Both the position numbers and the translations under genes were made by a program. From positions 1 through 64,000 of the IMG/VR virus record IMGVR_UViG_3300009159_000049: a DNA stretch of 64,000 nt; one strand, given 5' to 3'. The DNA comes from a virus. Under the pieces are notes generated by a model, which did not search any database, was not told the DNA's origin, and was given only the letters and a program-made list of their open reading frames with translations. Of the stretch, positions 34,301 to 42,026 are shown piece by piece (the first letter of the stretch is position 1; the number at the start of each line of letters is the position of its first letter).

Positions 34301-35849
34301 AAGGGACGCTGGGTCGATTAGGGGACAGAAGAATGACGACTACTGGGCAGCGTTTATGACTGGAAAGTCTTTACCTATACCAAGGGTCCCGCTGACCTAC
34401 CGAAAGTTTATGGCTCAGCTTCAAGGAGCTGGAATCAACCCAGTTAGAAATGGATCTAAGACACAGCTTATGGCTATGACCGACAAAGACGTTGACGCTC
34501 TGTCCGGTGATAGAGAAATTAAGAGATCAGATACAGTAGACTGGGAAAACGGAATGAAGCCTGCTGGTGATGGCCTTTTTGATAACAGGCTAACAGGAGG
34601 TCATGGCGGCACTATGTGGAGCCACGTTAAGCTGCACGAATCTATGCCTAACCCAGTCATGGAAGAGCCTATTAGAAGAATTCTAGGGCTTACTGAGAAC
34701 AAGTTTAGAGACGTTCTTTCTGGAAAGGAAGAGCTTAACGGTGTTAAAGGACCTGAAGCAATCAGCTCAGCCCTTAAAAAGATAAACGTTGACCAAGAGC
34801 TTATAAAAGCTAGGGCTCAGATAGCCTCAGGTAAGAAGTCGTATCGTGACACAGCTGTGCGCAAGCTTGGTTATCTTAAAACAGCTCAGAGCCTTAAGAT
34901 GCATCCTTCTGACTGGATGATGAGCAAGGTTCCAGTGCTTCCTCCTTTGTTCAGGCCTGTAAGCGTTATGCAACAAAGTGGGTTGCCTATGGTTGGAGAC
35001 GCTAACTATCTTTACAAGGAGTTAATCGACTCTAACAATGAAATGAAAGAAGCTTCTAAGAGCTTTTCAAATCTGTCAGACCACAGGCTAGCTTTATACG
35101 ACTCATTTAAAGCAGTTACTGGACTTGGAGACTCCGCCAATCCAAAGCTAGAACAGAAGAATGTTAAGGGAATACTAAAGCAAGTCTTTGGTGACAATCC
35201 AAAGTATGGCGTTCTTCAGAGAAAGCTTCTTGCGTCAAACGTAGACATGGTTGGTCGAGCTGCTATTACTCCTAACCCAGACTTGGACATGGATCAAGTA
35301 GGTCTTCCTGAAGACAGAGCTTGGTCGGTTTATAAGCCGTTCATTATGCGACGACTTGTAAAAAGAGGAGTCGATAGATTTAAAGCCTCTGAAATGATAG
35401 AGAAGAAAGACCCTATGGCTATGGATGCCATGACTTCTGAGATGGAAGCAAGGCCAGTAATCATTACTAGGGCCCCAGTTCTTCACCGATATGGTGTAAT
35501 GGCTTTCAAGCCGAAGCTGGTCAAGGGTAGTACGCTTCAGGTCCCTCCTATTATTGTAAAGGGGTTTGGCGCCGACTTCGATGGCGACGCTATGAACTAT
35601 CACGTTCCAACCACTGATGAGTCTGTAAAGGATGCGATAGAGAAGATGCTTCCTAGTAGAAATCTATTTGCTGTAAAGAACTTCAAGGTTCACCAGTTGC
35701 CGATGAATGAATATCAAGGCGGACTTTACACAGCTACCTCTGAAGCATCAAAGAGGCCTGAGCGTTATTTCAAGACTAAGGCTGATGCCATGCGTGCATA
35801 CCGTTCCGGTGAGATAGACGCCAACGACAAAGTTGTCATAGTGGAGTAG
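31392..35849 (+). CDS. RNA polymerase beta plus beta-prime N-terminal half, natural fusion
   Basis: 1485 residues. N-terminal two-thirds is beta-like: FIVKGTEYTLANQMRLKPGV, GYNFEDAIVISE (fork region), and GDKLSGRYGDKGV with the nucleotide-contacting Lys804 and Lys812. The rest is beta-prime: DWMMSKVPVLPPLFRPV, VDMVGRAAITP, RAPVLHRYGVMAFKP and GADFDGDAM, with the three catalytic Asp at 1395, 1397 and 1399. It stops shortly after, near E. coli beta-prime residue 550 by eye. Bacterial beta (about 1340) plus this part of beta-prime would be near 1900, so it is compact. The missing half is the 39647 gene. Closer to cellular enzymes in its motifs than phiKZ-type subunits appear (impression, not measured). 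Confidence 0.93.
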   Translation: MAGIFSDDEDNLIPEPTLSKPVGLVSSKAPLKPVAPPPTMRRFDDVAATRAAIFGGVQASAAGIQPLVNQRHTLSIAEVGWNDEEETKSIKSQKEAILKGNTLSRSLKGTLNLTDNETGEVLDSKRTTLAKVPYLTDRGTFIVKGTEYTLANQMRLKPGVFTRVTNSGDVESHANIMPGKGASHRYSLDPAKGVFSIGFGQSSVPITPLLKALGASDKQLREAWGNEIYQANADTDDPSHLDKIFNRIAKSKPGDVVTPESRKKSVIEAMSKMEMDPEVNSRTLGSPFANVSADSIIAATKKLLAVHRKEQDPDDRDAMSYQSMIGPEDLFSERVKVAHRVMRPLLWKASFKKNLSSFAPGFLDSQINGAIMTSGLGQPLEEVNPADLLNQITRVSRLGEGGIPSLQSVPEEARNVQPSHFGFVDPLLTPESLKVGVDSRIAINSRKGIDGKVYGSFRDVNTGEDAWKTPQELAGSAIAFPNQMADKTNNKIAALVNGKIKYVDRKDVNYELPRMESSFNHLANMIPLKSATKGQRVMMGARMLTQALPLQNPESPYVQSGMPDEDDKSYEESYGGHMGAVRSTVAGQVIKVDGDEIHIRGDDGQLHKKEIYNNLPFNRKTFLHNTPTVKVGDVVGNGDLLARSNYTDDKGTAALGTNLRSAYIPYKGYNFEDAIVISEGAAKRLTSEHMYQHEAELGDDSKHGKKPFLTLFPSEYSKEALSGMDDNGVIKAGTVVRKGDPLILQANILSRAHNQQVGRSRNGFTNATTTWDHENEGIVTDIAQTKKGYSVTVKSLNPMKEGDKLSGRYGDKGVIAAVIPEDKMPRDAQGRPFEILLNPLGVITRTNPSQMVEAALGKVAEKTGKRYAIKDFDNINDLTEFAINELKQNNLSDMEDIEDPESGKKIKNIFTGNRFFMKLHHTSESKGQGRGIASGYTAEETPAKGGEEGSKRMALMDVNALLSHGAHEVLRDAGSIRGQKNDDYWAAFMTGKSLPIPRVPLTYRKFMAQLQGAGINPVRNGSKTQLMAMTDKDVDALSGDREIKRSDTVDWENGMKPAGDGLFDNRLTGGHGGTMWSHVKLHESMPNPVMEEPIRRILGLTENKFRDVLSGKEELNGVKGPEAISSALKKINVDQELIKARAQIASGKKSYRDTAVRKLGYLKTAQSLKMHPSDWMMSKVPVLPPLFRPVSVMQQSGLPMVGDANYLYKELIDSNNEMKEASKSFSNLSDHRLALYDSFKAVTGLGDSANPKLEQKNVKGILKQVFGDNPKYGVLQRKLLASNVDMVGRAAITPNPDLDMDQVGLPEDRAWSVYKPFIMRRLVKRGVDRFKASEMIEKKDPMAMDAMTSEMEARPVIITRAPVLHRYGVMAFKPKLVKGSTLQVPPIIVKGFGADFDGDAMNYHVPTTDESVKDAIEKMLPSRNLFAVKNFKVHQLPMNEYQGGLYTATSEASKRPERYFKTKADAMRAYRSGEIDANDKVVIVE

Positions 35850-35851
35850 CC

Positions 35852-37345
35852 GTGACCCAAGAGTACAACAGTGGAGACGTCTCCACAAAACAAGCCGATC
35901 TAAATCCTAATATCTCTCTGCAGCCACACCAGCAGGGAGTAGTGGACAAGGTACAGAAACAGCTAGACACAACTGGTAAAGCTCGCATGCTGCTTTACCA
36001 TAGTCTTGGCTCTGGTAAGACTTTAAGCGGATTAGCTTCAGCAGACGAGTCAAAGATACCTTACACAGCTGTAGTTCCTGCTGCCTTACGTAACAACTTA
36101 CGCAAGGAGCAAGAGAAGTTTATAGACCAAGACACTGCAACACCTAGCAGCGTCATGAGTCATACCGGCCTAGCACTTGGAAAACCAATAGATAACCCAG
36201 GCTCTATTCTAATAGACGAAGCTCACAGATTTAGAAACCCAGCGTCCGCTCAAGCTAAGAACCTTATGGAGGCTGCTAGAAAAGCAAAACAGGTTGTGAT
36301 GCTTACCGGCACTCCAGTGGTAAATGACCCTAGCGACTTTACATTGCCGTATAACATACTTACAGGAGAGGACGTTAGTAAGAATGAGTTTGAAGACACT
36401 TATGTAAAAGACACAGCCAGTCCTACTTGGTACAACAGACTTCTAAACTCAGATCCAGCAGAGCCAGAGATAATTAATCAGCAGCAACTTAAAGACAAGC
36501 TAAAAGGTAAGGTAGACTACTTTGCACCGCTAGCTCCCAAGGCTGAAGTTAATCGCAAAGACGTAGTCGTAGAAATGAACCGAGATCAGACAGACCTTAA
36601 CAGCCATATAATGGGTCAGCTTCCTACTGTACTTAGGTGGAAGCTAGAGAGGAACTACCCTCTAACAAAAGATGAAGTAAGCAGAATGTCTAGCTTTATG
36701 ACAGGGCTTAGGCAGGTAGGGCTTTCAACACTTCCGTTCATGAAAGAAAACAAAGACATTCAAAAAGCTTTCGATGATTCTCCAAAGCTTACTACAGCGT
36801 TTGGTAATCTTAAGGGGCTTTTAGACAAAGACCCTAAAGGCAAAGCTCTTATCTTCTCCAACTTTATCGATGCAGGGTTGTCGCCTTACCAAGCCGCTTT
36901 AGACAGAGCAGGTATTCCTGCAGCTTCGTTTACAGGTGCACTATCAGATAAAGAGCGTAAAAGACTGGTTGACGACTACAACAGCGATAAGCTTAAGGTA
37001 GCTTTGCTAGGTCCAGCAGGAACAGAAGGTTTGTCGTTTAAAGGTACCAAGCTAGTTCAACTGCTTGACCCTCACTGGAATACAGCTAGAAGCAGCCAGA
37101 GCGAAGGCCGAGCTCTTAGGTTTGACAGCCATGACCATCTTGATCCAGAAGACAGAAAAGTTTCAATAGAACGTTACATAGCTAGGACTGCTCCAGGAAG
37201 ACTAAGATCTTTGCTGCGTCATATAGGTATAGGTGCAGACCCTATCCCTGCAACAGATGACTACTTGATCAACGCTGCCAATCGTAAGCAGAAACTTAAT
37301 GAAAAATTCCTAAATGTACTTAAACAAATTGGAAGTAAAGAGTAA
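35852..37345 (+). CDS. SF2 (SNF2/RapA-like) helicase or translocase
   Basis: 497 residues from GTG 35852, with GGAG in the polymerase gene. Walker A GSGKT at 53-57, DEAH at 122-125 (ILIDEAHRFRNP), TGTP at 152-155, and the second lobe with GTEGLSFKGTKLVQLLDP then QSEGRALR, an arginine-finger motif VI. Lobes and spacing match SNF2-type ATPases that move on duplex DNA. It sits between the two parts of the RNA polymerase, so a RapA-like or transcript-termination/recycling role is the natural guess. The dispersed palindrome at 35871 lies at codons 6-12 (N-S-G-D-V-S-T). Confidence 0.88.
   Translation: MTQEYNSGDVSTKQADLNPNISLQPHQQGVVDKVQKQLDTTGKARMLLYHSLGSGKTLSGLASADESKIPYTAVVPAALRNNLRKEQEKFIDQDTATPSSVMSHTGLALGKPIDNPGSILIDEAHRFRNPASAQAKNLMEAARKAKQVVMLTGTPVVNDPSDFTLPYNILTGEDVSKNEFEDTYVKDTASPTWYNRLLNSDPAEPEIINQQQLKDKLKGKVDYFAPLAPKAEVNRKDVVVEMNRDQTDLNSHIMGQLPTVLRWKLERNYPLTKDEVSRMSSFMTGLRQVGLSTLPFMKENKDIQKAFDDSPKLTTAFGNLKGLLDKDPKGKALIFSNFIDAGLSPYQAALDRAGIPAASFTGALSDKERKRLVDDYNSDKLKVALLGPAGTEGLSFKGTKLVQLLDPHWNTARSSQSEGRALRFDSHDHLDPEDRKVSIERYIARTAPGRLRSLLRHIGIGADPIPATDDYLINAANRKQKLNEKFLNVLKQIGSKE
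35871..35886. repeat. Dispersed palindrome site 6
   Basis: GTGGAGACGTCTCCAC, perfect 16-base dyad, 20 bases inside the helicase gene and just past the polymerase gene. Confidence 0.92.
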
Positions 37346-37476
37346 TATTATATGTACTTAGCTGGAAAGGCTAGGGCCTGTTTTAGCACTCTCCTGGGAC
37401 TAATCGACGCTCGAAGCGGAAGTGCGTCAGAGCGACGAAGTCTTTTCAGCTGGGTTATTAAACTTTGGAGACTACT
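37346..37476 (+). other. Structured intergenic leader, candidate RNA element
   Basis: 131 bases without an ORF. AGCTGGAAAG (37360-37369) pairs with CTTTTCAGCT (37442-37451), closing a domain with an inner GACGC/GCGTC stem (37406-37410 with 37424-37428). A T-run is absent, so a leader or small RNA is more likely than a terminator. No family match. Confidence 0.35.
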
Positions 37477-38115
37477 ATGAGCTTGCAAGGACTGCATAAT
37501 TTGTTTTTTAAATCAGCTGCATCAGAGAGCAACCCAGGCTTGTGGGCTAACGTTCAAGCAAAAAAGAAAAGGGGAGCACCTCCAGCCAAGCCAGGCAGTG
37601 AAGCTTACCCAGACAAGAAAAACTGGGATAAGCTAACATCCGAGAAGTCAGCTCGTAACATGCAGCTTGCTACAAGGATGAGGCCAGGTCCTGACAGAAT
37701 GCCAGAAGCAATGTCAATGATGGACCAAGCTAGAAACATGGTTAATCCAACTGACGAAGACTTGGACAACTACGGTATAAGCAGACCTGCTCTAAGTGGA
37801 ATGCTAGGACGTCTTCAAGATGACCCTTCTGAAAAGTACGACTTCTCAAAGCACAGAGCTAATCCTACACTTAGAGCCGCTGGATACGCAGGCTTAGGTG
37901 GCCTTGGAGGTCTTCTTGCTAGTAGGTTAACAGGGCAGCCTCTGTCAACATCTATAGCAGCTACTTTGGCTCCTGCAGCTATGGGTGGAGCGCTGGGTCT
38001 TTACAGTGCTGGTAACCATAACAAAGACTTACTGGCTACATCTAAAGTACTAAAAGACTACGGCCTTCTAAGACCTGAATTGCTTAGGAGAGCTGCGCCT
38101 TTACTGGTAGGATAG
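37477..38115 (+). CDS. Tagged glycine-zipper protein
   Basis: 212 residues from ATG 37477 (GGAG upstream; the TTG at 37465 is not needed). Starts MSLQGLHNLFFKSAASES, the F-x-K-x-A tag style. A basic, Pro-rich middle leads to a glycine-rich hydrophobic stretch at about 138-180 (AAGYAGLGGLGGLLASRL). Not recognised; likely virion-associated like similarly built neighbours. Confidence 0.5.
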   Translation: MSLQGLHNLFFKSAASESNPGLWANVQAKKKRGAPPAKPGSEAYPDKKNWDKLTSEKSARNMQLATRMRPGPDRMPEAMSMMDQARNMVNPTDEDLDNYGISRPALSGMLGRLQDDPSEKYDFSKHRANPTLRAAGYAGLGGLGGLLASRLTGQPLSTSIAATLAPAAMGGALGLYSAGNHNKDLLATSKVLKDYGLLRPELLRRAAPLLVG

Positions 38116-38195
38116 CTATTTGCTATAGCAATAGCTATTAATCGTAGGTTAAACTTGTCTAACGGCTTTACTATATACCACATGGAGATTGTGAA

Positions 38196-38744
38196 ATGGA
38201 CTTCGCTAGAATCGAACGATCAACTAAACTTGCTGCTTATCTAGGTCGTAAAAACGGCATGCTTGTAAAACAAGCAATTGGCGAAGGCATGATGGACAGC
38301 CTTAAAGGCCTTGGTGACAGCGCAATGTCAGGGTTAAAAGGTCTTGGTAACAACGCTTTAGATTATTACAAAGGGCTTGATCCAACAGCTCAAGCAGCTA
38401 TCTTGGGTGGTGGCGTAGGCGCTGGCGTTGGCGGCATAGGCAACGCTCTTTTTGGTAAACGAAAGAAAGGCGTAGGCATTCTTGGCCGACTTGGCCGCGG
38501 TGCTCTTGCTGGTGGCGGTGTCGGTGCCTTAGGCGGCGCCGGTATTAATGAAGCCGCAATTAGACTTGGCATGGGCCGTACAGGTGCTGACCGAGATATG
38601 TACTTGTCAGGTAATGTTAATAATGCTTCAGATTACATTGCTCCTCCAGTAAACCTAGCCCACAGCTACTTAGACCCATACGAAAAGTATAACTTGCAAA
38701 ATAAGCAGGTCAACATGCCAGCGTTAGACGCAGAACCTCGATAA
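38196..38744 (+). CDS. Tagged glycine-zipper protein
   Basis: 182 residues. N-terminus MDFARIERSTKLAAYLGRKN then GMLVKQAIGEG carries two tag-like KxA steps. Residues about 68-120 are extremely glycine-rich (ILGGGVGAGVGGIGNALFG; GRGALAGGGVGALGGAG), two back-to-back glycine zippers separated by KRKKG. Membrane insertion is likely. Function unknown. Confidence 0.5.
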   Translation: MDFARIERSTKLAAYLGRKNGMLVKQAIGEGMMDSLKGLGDSAMSGLKGLGNNALDYYKGLDPTAQAAILGGGVGAGVGGIGNALFGKRKKGVGILGRLGRGALAGGGVGALGGAGINEAAIRLGMGRTGADRDMYLSGNVNNASDYIAPPVNLAHSYLDPYEKYNLQNKQVNMPALDAEPR

Positions 38745-38764
38745 TAATAAATAAGGTAATCAAC

Positions 38765-39421
38765 ATGGCTATCAATAAGTATCTTTTGAAGCAGGCACAG
38801 CTTAGAGTCAAGCAGGCATTCATGCCTCCAGAACAAGCAGGGGCTCCTCCAGGCGCTCCTCCAATGGATCCTTCTATGGGCGGCGCTCCTCCACAAGGAG
38901 CTCCTCCAATGGATCCTGCTATGGCTGGCGGTGCTCCTCCTATGGACCCAGCTATGGCCGGTGGTGCCCCTCCAATGGATCCTGCTATGGCTGGTGGTGC
39001 TCCTCCTATGGACCCAGCCGCTGCTGGTGGTGCCCCTCCTATGGACCCTTCTATGGGCGGTGCTCCTCCTGATCCTACAGAACAAATCAGGTCAGTTGTA
39101 AAAGACGAAATGCAGCGAGCTATGGCTGAGGCTAAAGGCGGCGGTAAGGGAGCTGCAAAGAAGAATGACGGAGCTCAGACTGAGGTGTACATGCACCGCA
39201 TTCAAAAGCTCATGACTCATCTTTACTCATCCTTAGGGCTTAACTTGCCTCATGATATTCTTGATGACCCTAAGGGGCAGCAGGGCTCTGACGGACAACA
39301 GCAAGGTCCAAGCGGTGCTCCAAGTCAAGGAGCTCAGCCTATGAAGACAGCGGCTGACAACTTCAGCGTAAGTGAAAAGGCAGCAGGCATTCTTCATTTA
39401 CTAAGACTTAAGAAAGACTAG
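38765..39421 (+). CDS. Virion-like protein with GAPPMDP tandem repeats
   Basis: 218 residues. Start MAINKYLLKQAQLRVKQAFM is tag-like. Residues about 25-105 are six or so copies of a roughly 11-residue GGAPPMDPAMA repeat, a flexible Pro/Gly/Met linker also found in the scaffold-like 49609 protein. C-terminal helical domain from about 110 (TEQIRSVVKDEMQRAMAEAK) and a basic end. No catalytic motif. Confidence 0.55.
   Translation: MAINKYLLKQAQLRVKQAFMPPEQAGAPPGAPPMDPSMGGAPPQGAPPMDPAMAGGAPPMDPAMAGGAPPMDPAMAGGAPPMDPAAAGGAPPMDPSMGGAPPDPTEQIRSVVKDEMQRAMAEAKGGGKGAAKKNDGAQTEVYMHRIQKLMTHLYSSLGLNLPHDILDDPKGQQGSDGQQQGPSGAPSQGAQPMKTAADNFSVSEKAAGILHLLRLKKD
38850..39072 (+). repeat. Coding tandem repeat of about 33 bases (GAPPMDP)
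   Basis: Repeated GGTGCTCCTCCTATGGACCC-like units differ mainly at third codon positions, so selection acts on the peptide. Related units occur at about 50600-50670. Confidence 0.85.
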
Positions 39422-39425
39422 TATC

Positions 39426-39644
39426 ATGTTTCTTGATTACCACAACTTGTTTGATGTTAGTCCAGTTGTTAAAGCTACAAGGATAGTTGTTTACGATAAA
39501 GACAGTAATCCTATAGCCTTGTTTCTAGAGAATCCAAACAGCACCATTATCTGCTACACAGCTGCAGATAATGGTTTTACAGAAATATTAAGGCAATATG
39601 GAATTAATCCTCCTATTGTTAAGAAAATAAACATAGGAGCTTAA
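39426..39644 (+). CDS. Small hypothetical protein
   Basis: 72 residues. Beta-alpha pattern (ATRIVVYDKDSNPIALFLEN, STIICYTAADNGFTEILRQYG). Unrecognised. Four bases after the previous stop and two before the beta-prime C-half gene, so it is translationally linked to the polymerase. Confidence 0.5.
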   Translation: MFLDYHNLFDVSPVVKATRIVVYDKDSNPIALFLENPNSTIICYTAADNGFTEILRQYGINPPIVKKINIGA

Positions 39645-39646
39645 TC

Positions 39647-41566
39647 ATGCTTAAGACCACCATAGGTCAGATCATGGTTAACGACGCCCTTCCTGCAGAG
39701 CTAAGAGATTACACCAGATCTTTAGATTCAAAAGCTTCTGCTTCGCTTATGCAGATCATAGCTCAAAATCATCCAGAGAAGTACAAAGACATATCAAAGA
39801 AGCTTTTTGATATCGGTAGAGATGTGTCTTATAACAGTGGAGGATTTTCATTCGGACTAAAAGACCTAAGGGAGTCTAATCACTCTATAGACGCTAAGGC
39901 TAAGCTAAAGCTAGCTATAGATGGAATAATGAGAAACTCTAGAATAGATGAAGACACTAAAAATAGTAGTATGATTGAGCTGCTTAACAATGCTCAAAGC
40001 GGTATGGAAAAAGGCATATTTGATGACTCACTACGAGAAGGTAACCAGCTAGCTAGACAGATTCAGTCAGGGTCGCGTGGTAAGCCGATGAACCTTAAAA
40101 GCCTTAGAGGTGGAGATCTACTCTACACCGATCATCACGATAATGCTATTCCCATTCCTGTGTTCAACTCATACTCTAAAGGCTTAAATCCTGCTGAGTA
40201 CTTTGCTGGAGCATTCGGTGCCCGTAAAGGAGTTGCTGATACTAAGTTCGCAACAATGGACGCTGGATTCTTTTCAAAACAGCTAAATCAGATAGGTCAT
40301 AGAATGGTTGTCGTAGGTGACGACGCTGACGATCCTAAACGGTTTGAAAGCCGTGGACTTCCTGTAGACATAGAGGATGATGATAACGAAGGCGCGCTTC
40401 TAGCTATGGCAGCTGGGGGCTATGCTAGAAACACCGTGCTTACACCTAGAGTTATAAAAGACTTAAAGGCTAACAACGTAAAAAGGCTCTTAGTAAGAAG
40501 CCCTATAGCAACTGGAGCTCCTGACGGAGGGCTATACTCTAGAGATTTAGGCATAAGGGAAAGAGGCAGCTTTGCTCCAATAGGCGACGCCATAGGTATT
40601 GCCGCTATGCAAGCTCTATCCGAGCCTATTTCTCAAGGTCAGCTAAGCTCTAAGCACACAGGTGGAGTAGCTGGAGCAGCTGGGGCAGTCTCAGGCTTTA
40701 AACACTTAAACCAGCTTGTTCAATCACCTAAGCAGTCTCCTTACTGGGCAGCTCATGCTCAGCGTGATGGTAAGGTTACTGGAATTAAAGAAGCTCCTAC
40801 AGGTGGCACATTCATAGCGATAGACGGAGTTGAGCACCACGTAAACCCTGGAGTAAACTTGTCTGTGAAGCTTAACGATGTAGTAGAGGCTGGGGACACA
40901 TTGTCTGACGGTATTGCCAACCCTGCTATGCTTACTAGGTTCAAAGGAATAGGTGAAGGTAGGCGTCAGTTTGTACAAGCCTTTAAAGGAGCCATGAAAG
41001 GCGCAGGCATGTCTGGAAACAGACGCAACATAGAAGTCATGTCGAAAGGCCTTATCAATCACGTCAAGATGAGCGATGAGTACAAGCAGTACGCTCCAGA
41101 CGACGTCGTACCTTATGACTCGGTAGAACACGATTGGGAACCTAGAGAAGGACATACCATAGTAAATCCAAGAGAAGCTATTGGTAAATACCTTGAGCAG
41201 CCCGTGCTGCACTACAGTATAGGGACTCCTATCAAGCCTTCTATGATAAAAGACTTAAATGAGTTTGGTGTCTCTAAGATTACTGTTCACAAAGACCCTG
41301 CTCCGTTTGAAGCTCACTTCGTTAGGGGTTTGGAAAACCTTCAGCATGACCCAGACTGGATGACTAGAATGCTTGGAAGCAATCTTAGAAAGTCAACTTT
41401 AAATGCCGTGCATCGTGGTGCGGTAAGCGACGAGAAGGGCACGTCCTATGTGCCGTCATTAGCCAAGGCTGTAGACTTTGGTAAGAGCGGTCCAGTAAAA
41501 GGATTTAAAGTAGAAAAACCTAAGAGTGAAATACTTAAACCAATTGAAAATGACGGAGTTTTATAA
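39647..41566 (+). CDS. RNA polymerase beta-prime C-terminal half
   Basis: 639 residues. It begins MLKTTIGQIMVNDALP, matching the bacterial TTVGR...VPKGLP region near E. coli beta-prime 620. GLNPAEYFAGAFGARKGVADTKFATMDAGFFSKQL (bridge helix end and trigger loop) follows at about 180-215, and GDAIGIAAMQALSEPISQ with a Gly/Ala strand later, as in bacterial beta-prime. So this is the remaining half of the subunit started at 31392. The split lies close to that of cyanobacterial RpoC1/RpoC2. SD AGGAG. Next gene overlaps its stop by one base. Confidence 0.92.
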   Translation: MLKTTIGQIMVNDALPAELRDYTRSLDSKASASLMQIIAQNHPEKYKDISKKLFDIGRDVSYNSGGFSFGLKDLRESNHSIDAKAKLKLAIDGIMRNSRIDEDTKNSSMIELLNNAQSGMEKGIFDDSLREGNQLARQIQSGSRGKPMNLKSLRGGDLLYTDHHDNAIPIPVFNSYSKGLNPAEYFAGAFGARKGVADTKFATMDAGFFSKQLNQIGHRMVVVGDDADDPKRFESRGLPVDIEDDDNEGALLAMAAGGYARNTVLTPRVIKDLKANNVKRLLVRSPIATGAPDGGLYSRDLGIRERGSFAPIGDAIGIAAMQALSEPISQGQLSSKHTGGVAGAAGAVSGFKHLNQLVQSPKQSPYWAAHAQRDGKVTGIKEAPTGGTFIAIDGVEHHVNPGVNLSVKLNDVVEAGDTLSDGIANPAMLTRFKGIGEGRRQFVQAFKGAMKGAGMSGNRRNIEVMSKGLINHVKMSDEYKQYAPDDVVPYDSVEHDWEPREGHTIVNPREAIGKYLEQPVLHYSIGTPIKPSMIKDLNEFGVSKITVHKDPAPFEAHFVRGLENLQHDPDWMTRMLGSNLRKSTLNAVHRGAVSDEKGTSYVPSLAKAVDFGKSGPVKGFKVEKPKSEILKPIENDGVL

Positions 41567-41922
41567 TGAGCGACTTTATACACAAGTGGGCTAACATGGG
41601 TCAGCCTAGTAAGCCTTCAGCTTTAAAGCCATTGACTGCTCCCACCATTCCTTCTGCAGGGGCTTCACCATCTTTATCTGCAGCAAAATCAGAAAAACCA
41701 TCACCTCAAGATGTAAAGAACGTTAACACTTCGCCAGCTCTTATGGCCCCTTCTACGATGCTGCCGCCTGTGTCAAATCAAGCAGCAGCAGTGGCTCAAA
41801 GTAGTGGAGACGTCTCCACTAACACCCAAGGTAATAATTATGCTAAGATGGCAGAGGTCATGCTTGAGCTTATGAAGAGCGGAAGCTTAACTGAAAATAT
41901 TCTCAGTATGCGGCCTAGATAA
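41566..41922 (+). CDS. Proline/serine-rich small protein
   Basis: 118 residues, low complexity (Pro, Ser, Ala, Lys) from about 12 to 95, short helix at the end (YAKMAEVMLELMKSGSL). No recognisable domain. Starts on the last base of the beta-prime stop codon. Contains dispersed palindrome site 7, the longest copy, in frame S-G-D-V-S-T. Confidence 0.5.
   Translation: MSDFIHKWANMGQPSKPSALKPLTAPTIPSAGASPSLSAAKSEKPSPQDVKNVNTSPALMAPSTMLPPVSNQAAAVAQSSGDVSTNTQGNNYAKMAEVMLELMKSGSLTENILSMRPR
41802..41821. repeat. Dispersed palindrome site 7 (longest, 20 bases)
   Basis: TAGTGGAGACGTCTCCACTA, a perfect 20-base dyad. Confidence 0.93.
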
Positions 41923-42026
41923 TTAAGAGCATTATTGATAATAATCACCTGTAATTGTTGCAGAGTGAACCAATAAAGAGCATAATGGCTCTGTGTTACT
42001 TTCTAAGCCATGGAAGGTTAAGAAAT

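Noticed and set aside
38116-38195. Terminator at GCTATTTGCTATAGCAATAGC
   Set aside because: Inverted repeat has no T-run; probably chance or a weak regulatory hairpin.
38850-39072. CRISPR-like array from the tandem repeats
   Set aside because: Repeats are directly adjacent, coding and without spacers.
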